From Hydractinia symbiolongicarpus (Eukaryota > Cnidaria > Hydrozoa > Anthoathecata > Hydractiniidae): a stretch of 64,000 nucleotides of DNA. The notes beneath the pieces were generated by a model. The model had not been told where the DNA came from. It made no database searches and saw nothing but the letters and a program-made list of their open reading frames with translations. The translations under genes were made by a program, and so were the position numbers. Each line of letters starts with the position of its first letter. The stretch's first letter is position 1. The DNA is taken from the NCBI RefSeq assembly GCF_029227915.1, contig NC_079884.1:22258001-22322000 (forward strand), in the 5' to 3' direction. This document shows positions 24,501 through 38,000 of the stretch, piece after piece.

Positions 24501-27500
24501 TGACAAATTTAAGTCAGTCAGGCAGCAATTTTTCTACGAAAAGAACAAACACAAACAGTAATGACCGGTGCATGATGGTTGGAAATTTAAGAATCAAATT
24601 TTTTTTTTTTTTTTTTAAATTTAGCAACGTATATAAACAGTTTTATAAAACAATACCATACCCTTAGAGCAGCTGCAACTGAAACAGCTCCTTTGCCTCT
24701 TATGCAATTCCATTTTAAATTAAAAGATTTTAAACATTTGTTCAGTGCCTAAAAGAAGATACACACGGCTCGTTTTCACTGTTTGTATTTTACATTTCTG
24801 CGTTTCCCGAAGCTTTTGTGGAAATAGAAAGAACCCAACTTTTAACAAATGTCACAAAAATGGGACAACATAAGTATCTCGTGAGCAAATCAACCTCAAA
24901 ACTAAACTTTTTATAACATGTGATATTTTCTTTAATTAAATGTATTTAAATAAACCATATTCCCCGATATGTTTCTTCTTGAGTAAAAAAAAAAAACCTA
25001 ACTCATATGAGGAAAAGGACTTTAGGGAGCAATATCCAGACAAAAACAAATAAAACACTTACCAATCCGGCCCCCAAATAAAGTCCACCTTGCTCACCGA
25101 TTTCGTTGTAGCTTAAATTCAATTCTTGCAGGGATTTGTTGATTTTCAAAGACTCGGCAAAGGCTTTCGCAACACGATCTGTGAATCTATTTCCTTCACA
25201 AAATTAAGAAATGATAAATTAGAAGCAATCAAAAAAACTTTTCAATATAAACCAAAAAAAGGAGTACCTTTTAAATTTAAATACTTTAAGGTAGTATTGA
25301 CTAGCAGCATTTTTGCGAACGCGATGCCAGCCTCAGGAAGAAGTTCGTTGTCACATAACACCTAAATAAAATGATAGATTGTAACCTCGTTCTCACATTT
25401 ACATGGTAGTGGCAAAAAATTTTATATATATCACTTGTCTCACTTATCAATATGCACTACAAAATTACACATATTCTCAATTTACACAAAAAGTTATTTC
25501 ACACTAATTTTATTTTTCACTTTTATGGGTCGAAAGGCGCCGTTCATTCAAGGAGGATACTTAAGAGGGCGTTTTTGCGTTTTTAAGATTTTCACATGGG
25601 CGTATATTTAAAAGATGTTTACTTTTGAAACGACGCTTGTTTAAGAATAGGCGTTTTTTCAAGCTTTTACAGTGTCCTAATTTTTGTTAAGTCTTGACAT
25701 ATTTTTGTGAAAGTTAAGCCTAACCCCAACCCCAAGTTCGTGCCTGACTCTTTTCTAAATCTAAATATATTAACGGAAAGCTATGCAGGCCCAATATAAT
25801 AGTTGCAGAAAAAAAGTGGGAACAAGGCTGGATTAAACCTGATCATTAGTTGTTCAAGTTCTTACAAACCAAATTCCTATAAAAAAAGTTTGTATTAGAC
25901 TGAACTAGATAATATTGGGTGTTTGTCAATCGGACCTGGGGAGGAGGAGGGGGAGTCTTACATTCTTACAGGGAACTTACCAGGTCTGAAATATAGTTAT
26001 TTTCATGCAACATAGCGGCAAAAGTTAGTCCACCCTCTGTTTTCAATTGATTATCCGAAAGATCCAGTTGTGTTATGCACGTGTTGTTCTAAATAATACG
26101 AACTGTGATAACAAACATAGTCAGCTGGATTTTAATAAGGGAAATACTTCTTCATAGAGACATAATATGTCTACAACTTTTGCGAATTTCGCAAATTGAT
26201 GGGCGCGAAATTAATTTGCAACGAAAGAAAGTTTTTCTTTAAAAAAAATATGCCCGATGTCCCAGACATAAACTATCATTTTTAAAAAACAGATTTTGTT
26301 CTAAGCTGATGTTAATTCATCCTAATTATAGAAATATATTTTTACAAGCCTTCAACAGCGAATTGCTAATAACTTTGGTATAAAAGCCCATGGAAACAAG
26401 GTTGTTCATAATAAATTTTTTTTTACTAACCAGTAAAGCCTTCGTCACAGCCAAGGTACCATTTACACCAAGCCCGTGGTGACGCATTTCTAGCGTTTTA
26501 TTTCTAAATTTTTTCATAAGAAAAGAAATGGGAATGAAGCCAATATCTTTACATTCTTGAATATATATATCTGTCGCACTAGGATCATAGGGAGAGCACT
26601 CCGGTTCTAAAAAAAAAAAGTTTTGGAAAGTGATGTAAGTTGAAGAAGGCGATGTGATGTCTAAGGACAATGACGGAAGCGACCATTTTGGGCAGTATAG
26701 TTGCTACGCAATATTAGCTGCATAGCAACTGCACTTCAAACAAGTTTGGGCACAAAACACTACTACTGACTTCAAGTATTTTCTTCCTCGTGTAAAACAA
26801 TTAAAAAGATCTCCTACCTGGAAAGCTGTCTTCGATATCTGTATCATAATCACTGCTGTTATCATCATTCACAGACTCGATAGATGCACACGATATCGAG
26901 GCTGGAAAGACCAAATTTCAATACAGAATTTATTTTTATTTTCTTTCAGTTAGTGTTTTCCCTATATACTTGTAACTGTTTTAAATGCAGCGGCAGAAAA
27001 TACAACTTAGTATTTTACATATTAACCAAATTATAATCAGAAAAGAATAGAGCGTCAAGTCTGAATAAACGTAGAGTGATCCACCCCGCCTTCCATTAAC
27101 CCCCTCTCCCCCTCCAAAAAAAAAATGGAAAGGGCACCGATTTCCATCATCCACTACATCATTATAAAAAACCCAGCTTACAAGCAATTTTTTTTAGATA
27201 TACAACTAGTCAATAGCCCGTAAAAATATCTACGGGAATTTTCCGATCGTAAAAAAGTCGGTAAAAATATATCGCATTTTTGTAGCTTAACATAGCCTGG
27301 TTTTAGCCTAAACATACAAAATCTGGCTGCTATTAATATAAAGATAACAATGATATTATGCAATCTATTTAGTACATATACACCCATTCCCCACCTCCAA
27401 CCCCCTTCACTCCACTCTTGTAGGTAGCTGTATGCATTTTAAGCTACCCTTCTCTCGTGTATAAACGTCATTTTTGACCACATTACACCAGACAGACAAC

Positions 27501-28575
27501 TTCATTTTTTGCAAATAAAGAAATAAGAAATGATTTACTAGAATAAAGTTTGGCGGAATTGAATTCCAGACAGTGTGCTTGCAGGTGAAAATCAAATGTT
27601 CTAGTATTTCAGTAACTTGAAAAACAAAAAATGTAAACAAGAACAGTCAGTACTCCATACACATACTTTCATTTCTTTGCTCGTCACTCCAAGCTTCCTT
27701 CTGTTTCCTCTCCCTTTTGTTGCATTGTGTGATAAAAATGTTTTCATTATCTACATTAACAGCAGAGTCTAAAGAATCTGTAACTGTCCTGTTTAACGAA
27801 GTTACATCTTTCTGTGGTTTATCAATGCTTACTTCTGGTAAACTTTGTGAAGATGTGATGCTTTGTGTCCTGATGACTGAATCTCTTTTTTCAATATTGT
27901 TTGAACCCGATTTGTTTGCATGTGTATTTTTCTTTCGTTGAATTGCGCTAAAAGCAGGACGATCGCGCTTTGCATTCTGCCCGAAGTCAGTTTGAAAGTT
28001 GACGGTTAGAGAATCTTTCCTTTTGGCACTCCATCTTGATACATTTTCTTGTGAAGTTGAGGGTTTGTTTTGAGACCTATATAATAACAGTAGTCATTTG
28101 TTTATCTACACCAACAAAATGAAAGTATGGACATGTCAATAATATATAAAAAAACTTTTGATGGAATTTGAGGAGAAATATGAAACTTCCGATGTATTTC
28201 TGTATGATTGATTGAGTTAAGGTGCAGACAAGAGTTTGATTCTTTTTCCTTGATATTTACTTCTGGTAGTTTTCTGATCAAATCTGAACTTCAACGTTTT
28301 TATAAATTAACATTAACTAACACAACAAGAGATATGGAAATTGTATGCAAAATTAGCTTTAACTGAGTTTTTTTTCTAACAGTATCTTTGACTGAAACTT
28401 TAGTATGAGATTATTCGTGTTAGATTATTTTATGATAAGAAACAAACCTTTCTCTCGAATACGTTAGTTTTACATCTGCAGATGTCAACGTTTTTCTTTT
28501 CTGTTCTGCTGTTTGGACAGGTTTGCGAGGTCGTGTTCCATGAGATGTATGCGCGCGAACATGTTGCTTCTTCAT
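21570..28575 (-). CDS. Leucine-rich repeat and EF-hand protein, LRRC74A-like, about 610 aa
   Basis: Fourteen exons in transcript order: 28448-28575, 27667-28076, 26818-26901, 26431-26606, 25981-26088, 25268-25361, 25063-25193, 24662-24748, 24418-24533, 24130-24208, 22955-23044, 22454-22558, 22214-22372, 21574-21635. All phases join. Residues 1-205 form a basic, Ser/Lys/Asn-rich extension. Then YIQECKDIGFIPISFLMKKF and RHHGLGVNGTLAVTKALL introduce about nine ribonuclease-inhibitor-type LRRs (QLDLSDNQL, ELNLSYNEIGEQG, DLNLSWNGISFIG), roughly 245-500. A complete EF-hand loop DKDRSGDISKEE is at 564-575. A second, DKNNDGLIDFR, starts at 600 and stops one residue short of its Glu. Reading through gives AGG TAA (end at 21570). 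Splicing at GTAAAC could instead add an exon at 21058-21163, supplying Asp at loop position 12, or at 20956-21046. Cytosolic Ca-binding scaffold is inferred; cellular role unknown. Confidence 0.85.
23736..23780. repeat. Intronic hairpin with 13-bp perfect arms
   Basis: ATTTTCGTCCCCA at 23736-23748 is the exact complement of 23768-23780. It lies in the intron between the 24130-24208 and 22955-23044 exons of the LRR/EF-hand gene. The arm resembles the CGTCCCCAGG motif seen at other short repeat ends in the window. Confidence 0.85.
25527..25655. repeat. Degenerate GGCGTT-rich dispersed repeat (intronic copy)
   Basis: Irregularly spaced GGCGTTTTTGCG, GGCGTATATTTAAAAG and GGCGTTTTTTCAAG motifs lie in the intron between exons 25981-26088 and 25268-25361 of the LRR gene. 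The same motif family appears at 61416-61672 and, weakly, near 51940-52015. Confidence 0.5.
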
Positions 28576-29634
28576 TTATGCTTTCGTGTGCTGTATGAAA
28601 GGAATATATTGTTGAACATACAGCAGAGAATCTTTGGAGTTTAACATTTACGAGACATTTTCGCGAGTGTCGCAAATTTTGCAAAAAATATTTATTAACG
28701 TCACTTTAACCCAGTACTGTTTGATGATGTGTAAGTGGGAAAAAGAACAAAATAACAAGAAAAAACGCTCCCTTGATTTGAAGAATTTGCCGATAAAAAC
28801 ATTCTGGAGCGCAACATTTGTTTTGAAAAAAAAAACAATAAAAAAAAAGACAAGCATTTTTAAGGCTCAACTTCTCCCTCATTTTGCGATTTGCGGAAAT
28901 ACATCTAAATTAAACTCTATAAAATGTTTTTTCATGCAAAATTTTTTTTAACCTGCCATGTTTGTTCTTAACTCGAGTTTCTCCGAATAAAGTAATACGC
29001 AGTCAATCTATCATTCAACCCTCAGCGATTTTTGTCTTTTTGGTAAAATAAATTATTAAAAAGAAAAAAATCTCTTGGGAACCAAGGTGTCTATTAAACA
29101 GCGTTTGCTTGCAACATCACGTAGAAAACAAACACATCACGTTATCAAAACCATTGATTCAGCTTATTGTCCAGACCACTTACCTGATGTTACTTACGGA
29201 TATAGGTTTCGTTACAAGACAAACCAAAAAACTTGAAACTTTGAATTCACCATAAAACACACAAGATAAAACTCGTTTACTTGTGATATAAGAACTGCAA
29301 GAACAAGAGGTGCCTAGGGCGATGATTGAATTCAAATATACTTTGGCTTTAAAGAAAAAACTTTCTAAAATACACAAAACGTTTTGTCTCGCTTACTAGA
29401 GAGAACAAAAGCATTAGGATAACAAACAGGCGAGCTTTGTAACCATTTGAAACCAGGCAAGCTTTATCCCTATATAATCAAAAACTTTAGCTGGTTTGAA
29501 ATTGTTTTAATTATGTCAACCCTTATATGCCCAAGGATCTTGGCTTTGTTAAGTCAGAGGAGAGGGCGAAGACGTTACAAAGCTAAACTGAAGAGTCACG
29601 GTAATTTAAACCGCAATTTTGTGGGGGAAACGTG
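28576..29634. other. Upstream region of the LRR/EF-hand gene
   Basis: This is AT-rich sequence preceding the minus-strand start codon at 28575. No TATA-like core promoter can be called with confidence and no coding exon was recognised. Confidence 0.4.
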
Positions 29635-29663
29635 TGCGCATGCGCAAAATTATTATGACGTCA
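29635..29663. promoter_or_regulatory. Candidate promoter: NRF1-type palindrome plus CRE
   Basis: The 12-bp palindrome TGCGCATGCGCA (29635-29646) matches the NRF1 binding consensus and is rare in AT-rich DNA. A full CRE palindrome, TGACGTCA, follows at 29656-29663. Both sites are symmetric, so they give no direction. The nearest starts are the weak ORF at 29802 on the plus strand and the LRR/EF-hand gene about 1.1 kb away on the minus strand. Confidence 0.4.
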
Positions 29664-29801
29664 TTGATATTGACCTCACTCTTTAATATTTTATTTTATT
29701 CAGCGATAAGAGAAAATCGAACTTTTTTTCTTCTTTTTAAGCCGTAAATTATCTATCAGGTGGATCCATTTCGAAAGACCATATTTAAGCGATATCTCAG
29801 A

Positions 29802-30044
29802 ATGCTTTCAAGGTGGAAATCGCGCAGAACTGGCGAAATTTGGTGTGTTCTTGCGCGAATGGCCGAAACCTTTATATTTCACAAAAGCATTTTTTCCAAA
29901 CACATGAAAAAAAAAGCAGATTTAAAATTATATTACAGTAACTACCATAGCAACGTGTTGAATGCTTTCGTGAAAGCTTCCCCGATGCACAGAGCTAGAA
30001 AGCATTTCTATCGAAATCACAATAGAATCTGTAAAGAAATATAA
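29802..30044 (+). CDS. Doubtful small ORF, 80 aa, Arg/Lys/His-rich
   Basis: The frame opens after a TAA at 29745; its first ATG is at 29802. The product is basic (RWKSRRTGE near the start, RARKHFYRNHNRI near the end) and matches nothing I recognise. Its only support is position, about 140 bp downstream of the NRF1/CRE pair, and an acceptor-like TCTATCAG at 29759. It may equally be a noncoding transcript or chance. Confidence 0.2.
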   Translation: MLSRWKSRRTGEIWCVLARMAETFIFHKSIFSKHMKKKADLKLYYSNYHSNVLNAFVKASPMHRARKHFYRNHNRICKEI

Positions 30045-32059
30045 TATTCACAACGGTGTTACAGCTAATTATTTCTAACATGGACCCCACATTAACGATC
30101 CTAAAAATATATGAATATCAATATATTTTTTTTACCGTAACACAACCATATGTTTTGTCACCATGGCACCATACGTTAGTTAAAGTCTGCTCCTCATGCA
30201 TTAAAAAACATAGATATCAAAGTAATTATTTACAAGGCAAACGTTATTACAAGAAAACGTTAACGTAATTATCAGCTATTAAGGATATTTAGCGTTTTAT
30301 TTTAAAATGAGTCCCAAGTGCCATGTGGAAGTAATTGACTTGTACGTATTTTTATTGCAACCCAAATAACACAAACACTGTGTACAACAACCTTGTTCTC
30401 AGTCTTTCACACTTCGATTTATTTCTGAACCAAAAGCGGATGAATACTTTACGTGGAAAAAACTGGAAAAAATGAGAAATATTCATCCGAGACCTAGCAT
30501 TGGTAACCGGTTTCCTTTCTCAGTCTCAGTGAATTCCATGTGAAATTTAGTTATTACCTATCGACTGAAATCGAACAATTGTGATTTCGTAGTGTCACCA
30601 CCATACCTTTTATTCTTTTGGTCTGCTTTTTGCGCACCAGCAAGTTTCGCAGGTGTTCGCACTTTCCGTCGAACAGATTATCCGGGAGGCAAAACGATCG
30701 GGGTAAATTACCGGGGGGCTATAACCTTAGGGGCAATGAGTAATGGGGGGAATAGTCTGGGGGCAACTGTCCAGGGTGGAATTGTCGCTCGTCATTCTGC
30801 TCACATGAAGTGAAGTTTTGACTTTAAAAAAGTCAAGAGCACCTGATTGTACTTGTATACTATCGCGCATGCGTTTTTTAGGTTGCAAGCTATTGCTCAT
30901 ATAGCTAGCCAAAATTCCAGCAAATACCAATGCCACAGAGATATTTAGATGTATTGTCGTAAATTTTAAGCAAAATGAAAATCTTAAAAATACGTACAAT
31001 ACTTACGTAAATATTTCTATATTTTCGTTTCTATATTTATACTTTTGTCAGCCACTTAAAAACTAACTTCGTATCCCACAATAAAAGCAAATTTAGGACT
31101 GTAAAAGGTTAGTTTCTTGATAAGTGGAGAAAAAAAAATGATTTGGGAATGCAAAAATGAACTCAAAACTGTTGTGGTAGGATTTGAATAGTTTTAGGTT
31201 GCTTTTTTTTTTATAGTAGTTATCTCGAGTACCTTTAAACTTTAAGAAACACGAAAATTCACCTACCTTGGAAGAACATTATTTGAAAAAATTTCTAAAA
31301 CTCGTTACGTGATATACTTCAACTAAACAACGAGACAGCTCAAGTTAAACCATTAGACAGAAACTATTTATATACAATAGTATTTTATAAACTATTTAAA
31401 TCTGTAACTGTTTTCTTCATGTTTATATAACAAATGCAAATAAAAAACGCAAATAAACGAAATAACATTCAATGCAACACTAGTTCTGTAAAATAGCACA
31501 TTTCAAAACTGGTCAGTGAAACAATTGCTTGATGAAATAATATTCCATGAAATAACTTTACAGGATCATTCTGCAAAATAATAATGGTCTGCGGTAGAAC
31601 ATTGTGAAATAACTAAATTGGCAACGCAGCACCATTCTGTGAATTACCTTGGTATGGCTGTTCTGTGAAATAATACTGTAGTGGGGTTCTGTGAAATAAT
31701 GTGTCTACGCTGTTCTGCAAAATAAAAATGTGCTGTACATGTAAATATTTCCGGAAGAAAGTAAATCCAAATATACATAGTTAAAACTGAAAAGAAAAGC
31801 CGTAATCCATTTCACGGAATTAAATCGCAAAGTGTTTTATGAAATATTCATTTTTTTGAAAGAAAATAAATACACCGTTGTAGACATTTTCTTCTACGTT
31901 CTCATTTTTTCAACTCGGACCAAAACATGAAACACGTGAGTAAAACAGGTGTGTTACAGAATTCGCTAACGATGCTTCATACGTGACATGTCAGTTGTAA
32001 TAAATAGAACAACATATATCTTGAAAATTTATAGGGTATTTATAAGGTAAGACATCAGG
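30045..32059. other. Intergenic with two degenerate repeats
   Basis: About 30680-30790 holds a G-rich irregular repeat (variants of GGGGGCAACTGTCCAGG). About 31470-31740 holds recurring TTCTGTGAAATAAT-type units at irregular spacing. No coding exon was recognised before the mitoguardin stop codon at 32060. Confidence 0.5.
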
Positions 32060-35000
32060 TCAGCTAATTAACGTGATAATCTCCTCTTTTCTTTTTTTCG
32101 CAAGTCGCAAGATGTCATCTGATAATGTCTGTACTGACTTGTAATTAGCTGTCTCTGTTGAGAAAATATCACAAAGAAAACCCTGAACCGATTTCTAGAA
32201 AAAAAAAAGACATGTTTATTACTTTTATACAAATTCTGATCTGGTTCAATAAAACAGGAAGATGTCATAGTGGATAATTTCCTTTTTTTTGCATTTTTGG
32301 AAAAACGACATAAACCAAATTACTTTAACTTCGAGAAGGTTCTGACCGAAAAATTTTGGACATTAAATTTTGGAAAGATTTAATGCTTAAAATTAATTTT
32401 ATGATAGAATTAAAACAAACATCAATATTTATGAAGATTCTTCCTGTATCGAAATAAAATATCCAATCGGTGTTTGCTTAGCAAAAATCTGAAAATGGGT
32501 TTTCTGCTTCGAAATCGTTGCCAGCTTTATCAAATCCTTGATTATGAACTGCTGGAAATATCTTAAATGGTCATAAGGTCAATAATCCATTGAGCATGGA
32601 CTGGTTTCATTACAATAAGGTTGGTAAAAACCACAACTCAGCAATTGGATTATTAGAACCATTTAGTTCAGACATTAAAAAACAAACACAGAAAAATTCA
32701 GAAAATAAAATTTTTAGCCACACATTCGTCCGAAAATAAAAACATCCGAACTTTTTCGAAGTGAGTGTGCATTGGGAATCCAGCTTCCAACAAACAGAAG
32801 GGCATTAACATTGCTACAAGAAAGCAAATTATCACCTTAAATGACGAGCATAACTTGTTTAAATCCTCCACTGGACCTAAAAATCCCCATGCTAATATTG
32901 GTGTTATATGCATTGAGATATCGTAAAACCTTGAGAAGAAACCAGCAGGATTCTAAACACCAACAACATAATATAAACACACTACTTTACTCAACGAAAA
33001 ATGAAACATCCTAACTGGCATTTAAACGGCAGATTCATACCTCCAACATTCTCTTTTTTCCCCTGATGACTGTCCATATCGCAGTTGACAAAGCCTAAAG
33101 ATCAAAACAGCTGTAGATGGACATCCTGTACAAATGTAAAGTCTAATACATAGAAAAGCGTCTCTAATTAATTATTAGAGGGCTATAGCCAAAAAAAGTT
33201 AAGATGATGTTTCCTTTCGTTTACTCAGGTGTTTCTAGGTCAATTCATCTCCTGTATAATTACCCGATCCCTCATTTCAGATAATTCCAAAAAGATAACT
33301 CCACTCGTTTTAGAACACCAACCCAAAACAACCATTTCCTGGTCGTGGATTAGTCACTTGTATACTTTCTATCGCCGATATTCATGATATTCATGAGGTT
33401 ACTTTTCTGCGCACTCCGGTTAAAGGAAAATTCTAGTTTACAGAAATTATTGTGAGAGAACCGAGAAAGGCTGGGAAGTGAGGCAATCATCAAGGGGATA
33501 AGAATTCTGAACATACTGTTTCTTTAATTCGCAGTGACAGCCAGCGATTGTGAATAGCGGTTGTAATACCAGCAGGTGGATTCTCAAGGTCTTGAAATGA
33601 ATCCATAATTATAAAATCAAGAATGATGTCGTAGAAGTTAACATAGCAGATCTAAAAAAAATTATGGATATGGTTTTAACGGAATGACAAACTATGGATA
33701 GTTTAGATACAGGGATCAGACACCCTGTAAAGAAAAAAAAGACACGATTAAAAACATGGGAAGAATAACTTGAATATAATGACTAACAATCAAAGGGACA
33801 TTTGGAAGGATTTAGGAGGACTTTTTAGAGGATTTTTTCAATGAGCAGGAAAACACATACAAAAATTTAGGCAATGTTAGAATTTAAATTAGTGAAATTG
33901 CCACTTCGAAACACAAGACGCAATATATCAAAAAAATTAAACAAGGAAGACAAATTGGATTGATCTGATCTCATTTTCGCATTAGTTGATGCAGAACATT
34001 GAAGTACTTTACTATAGAATAGTAGAGTATTATATTATATTTCACAAAAAAATCCATTAAAAAATCAAATAACGAGTTTATCAAATAGTTCCCTAAAATG
34101 TTATCAGATGTTCCCTACAAATTTAGTAGGTTTTATGAGTTTTACAAATCAGAATTTTTTTTAGTTTTTTTAGGAAGCGTGGAAATCCTGAAATACCAAA
34201 CCAATATAAAATTTGATGCAAAAGTTTTTTTGCAAAAAATAATTTATTTCCCTTAATTTCTCCGATTTTTCCTGAGAAACACAAAGCAGGTGGAAATTAA
34301 AAGCTCCCTGTATTTCAGTGTTTTATATTTTTTGAAGCAGAAATTGCCAATTTATGTTTTTTTTCGACTTTTTGACCAAATGGTGGTTTTAAATCAAGAT
34401 TTGTATATAATTCAAATGCATATAAAAAATATACACTCAGACTCACCCCTCTGCCACTTAGTTCTTCCTCTATACTTTCCCAGTTGTTTGCATCTTCACA
34501 ATAGTTCATCATATCATTGAAATCAACAAAGAACTGAGAATCATCCTAAAAAAACATTCCATTACAGTGAAATAAAGCTACTAATAAAAAAATCAATAAC
34601 ATAATCAAAACTCTCGCTGTACAGAAAGCATAGTTTTTATTTTTAAGAATGAGTTTTCTATTAAAGTTTAAAAGCCTTCAAATTTTTATTTTCAAAATAA
34701 CTTTTGCATGTATAAGAATTATGTTTTACATAAAAATAAAATTATTTGCATTAGTTTGAACAACTTTTTAGGGCATTCTTTGCAAAATATCGAAGTTATT
34801 TAAAAATTTACAAAAAAATTCATACTCTCGCAGATTGAATTATGCTCTACAAGTTAACCGGCTCATAGTGTAAACTGTTTTAATAATACAATATCCCTAA
34901 AGCAATGCATTTAACAAATGTAACATGCTTTAAATTTTTGATATTCAACAAGCTCTTACAAGCCTCACTAGGGTTTTCCTAAAAGGAGTCAAAATCCTGT

Positions 35001-38000
35001 GCATAAATATGGTTTTCCAATAATCCCTCTCTTGAATTTTCAAAAATTTTTATTTAATTTGACGGCAACAAAAAAGAGAATACGCACATAATTTGCTTTT
35101 CTGATGAGTCCGGACAATACTTCTTTTCCACATTCAACAAACCAATCTTTGTATTCCTTCTTCTTTAACAGTTTCTGAACAGAAGATGTTACGTAAATTT
35201 AAAAAAATAAAGCTTGTTTATAACAAAACATCTAAAAAACTATTCACATTCAGCAATACTTTGACATTATGCATAGTAAATAACCACAGTTATTCAAAAA
35301 GAAATTTTCTGACTTCGCTTAACGATACTTCAAAATAGTACTGCTTTCTCTACAAGTAGGTCTTAAAAGGGTACTATTATCCCTGACTAACAAATAAAAA
35401 TATAATGCAAATATTGTAAAGAGAGAAATTTAAGTTAGAAGATTGTTGGAGTATGAATCAAAGAGTCACAGATAAAAAAAGTATAAAAATGAAAAAAAAA
35501 AAGTTTTCTTTCCTGTAGTTATGAACCCTGAAAAAGTAATTTTAACTACACGATGCAATAAATTATTAACAGTATTCACCTTAAATGCACGACGGATGCA
35601 ATAAACCTTCACACAAAAATCGACATCATTATCGCACTGTAGTAACTCTGTTCTAAAAGAAAAGAAAACAACTTGAGAATAAATAAAAAAATTCTTAAAA
35701 TTTAAAGGATTTTATAGCATATGACCTTTCATGTTCAATAGGTTTAAAATCAGCAATGAAAAATAATAGTCAAAAGTCAAACTTTTTTTTAAAATTCCTG
35801 TCCACAACCTTTAAAAAAATATGGACCCACATGCTTGTTTTCCGTTTTCTATTTTTTTTTTAAACAATTTTTTGTTATTCAGGTTTGTATGTAAATCTAC
35901 ATTTCAAACTAATCAACATCTACAGATCAATACTTTACCTGATAGCTCTCACAGGTACACCATAATTTGTTAAATATTCAATTCCATGCATGTAATAATC
36001 GTGTTTACTAAAAACATAAAAAAGATAACTAATACTACTTCAAAACAATGATGCAAAACTCCACACATAAACGTGTAATAATAAAGCTTTCACAGTTTAA
36101 CAGTTCACTTTCTCAATTAAAAAACTTTAGATAAATTTATACCAATGTTTTCCAATTAACTCTTTTAGATTCATTTCCAGTGTTACAATATCTTCCGCTG
36201 AATCCTAAAAAATTAAAACATTTCCCAACTGACAAGATCGACAAACAAACATGCAAAAAGATATGGAATCAAAAACAAGAGCGAACCTGAATCTCTATTG
36301 ATTCTGCTGCAGATAAAAACGAATCATTGTCACTGTCATCATCCCAGTCATCACTAAAGTTTTTCTGATCACGTATAAGATTTACAATCTCATCATAACC
36401 TTCACATGTTCCTTCTGGTGCATCCTCAATATTTAGGTCTTCGGTTATCGCCTTGTGTTGGTCATAAATATACACACTGGATTTTTCATTCACCAACTGT
36501 ATGTCCTGCGCAAAGTCCAGCATCTGACGAAGTCTGTTAAGTTCGTTTTCAATAACTAAACTGCTACGATTGCTTTTAACATTTGTTTCATTGTTTATTC
36601 CAAGAACCTCTTCAATTTCTGACACAGATTTACTAAAGTCATTGATAGCTACAAACAAACAAAAAAAGTTACTAAAACTTCAAAAGACATTCTTAGAAAA
36701 CCAAAAATAAAATTCTGTTAAACATAAATAAAAATAATTTATCAACTGCTTAGACACAATAGTATAAACAAAACTTCTTGAGCAATAAAGAAGACATGCA
36801 AAACATAAATTATACCTTCATTAAGGTTGACATCTGTTGCATTGTCCTTACCTTCAAATATTAGATAATAAAACAACTATATAATTTAAAAAGACCATTT
36901 TCTTTTACTCAAACAAACATAAATACCCACCCTGCTTTTCAGCATCAGGTTTAGCTACACCATACACAGACCGACTCCTTTTAGAAGATATTGAGCTGTG
37001 CCTGCTTCGTTGTCTCCTTAATACTCGTTTTGAAGCTATAAACATAATGATATATTTGGTAAATCCTCGCAGCACTCTCCCTTTTCTAAACACTTTAAAA
37101 ATTTGCCTCCCAAAAGATGAAACAATTTTGATTTCCTTAACAAAAATTTACAACGTCCTGATGTATGCTCATGCCTAAGGTCCTAAAGTATACATCTGAT
37201 GAACAATGTATTTAAAGGGATGTGCAGTATTTGTTTAATTGTCAATCAAATACTGGAAAGACTAATTTGTCAAGTTTGGTGCAATATTATATGCCATAGC
37301 ATATATTAGCAGGGGGATAAACTGCATTAGCTGATCTTGTGGATATGCAAGTCTAAATCTACTGGTTACTCTCATTAAATATATACTCTAAATGTTTTAA
37401 GTCATTTGGGAAACAAATCAAAAAACAGGTGGCCTGGTATGTCTGAACAATCCTTCACCTGATAGAAAATTGTTACAGAAGAATTCTGTGTTAAAAGCTT
37501 ATTCATCAAAAATACACACTTATTTTTTTCCTTTGGTTGCTGCCCGGAATTTAGTTGATTATTCTACATGGAAAACATGTTAAAGTCATTTCCCTGTTTT
37601 TATCCAGAAAATTGAAGACTTTTGATAAGCGATTTTTTAAGGTATGTTATGGTATTGTTATGACGAAGTGATTTTATTGTAGTTGCAACAGCATTTCTTT
37701 TTGCAGTTGCAGAGTGTTGAGTGCAATTTGAAGACCGCCTTATGGAACAAATTTAAAATATATCAACTGCATTAAAATTTAATCTTTACAAAAAAGTAAA
37801 ACTTTTTAATGCATAATAAAGCCGTTCTAACAGAAGACAAAATAGGAAGGTTGGTAGAGCATTTAAAGTATTGACGTATTGTCACTGAAAACTTTATCCT
37901 GTGACAATCTTAGCATTTTCACAAATCATAAGAAAATTAAAATATATATATATATTTTTTTTTTACCAGATGATCTATCATCGTCTTTGATCACTACATG

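Noticed and set aside
27717-27941. Plus-strand open frame
   Set aside because: It lies antisense to exon 27667-28076 of the LRR/EF-hand gene, whose frame and splice phases fit.
33041-33094. Possible one-base frameshift in a mitoguardin exon at a G/A homopolymer
   Set aside because: On recount the run is four G and the exon is 54 nt, so the frame is intact.
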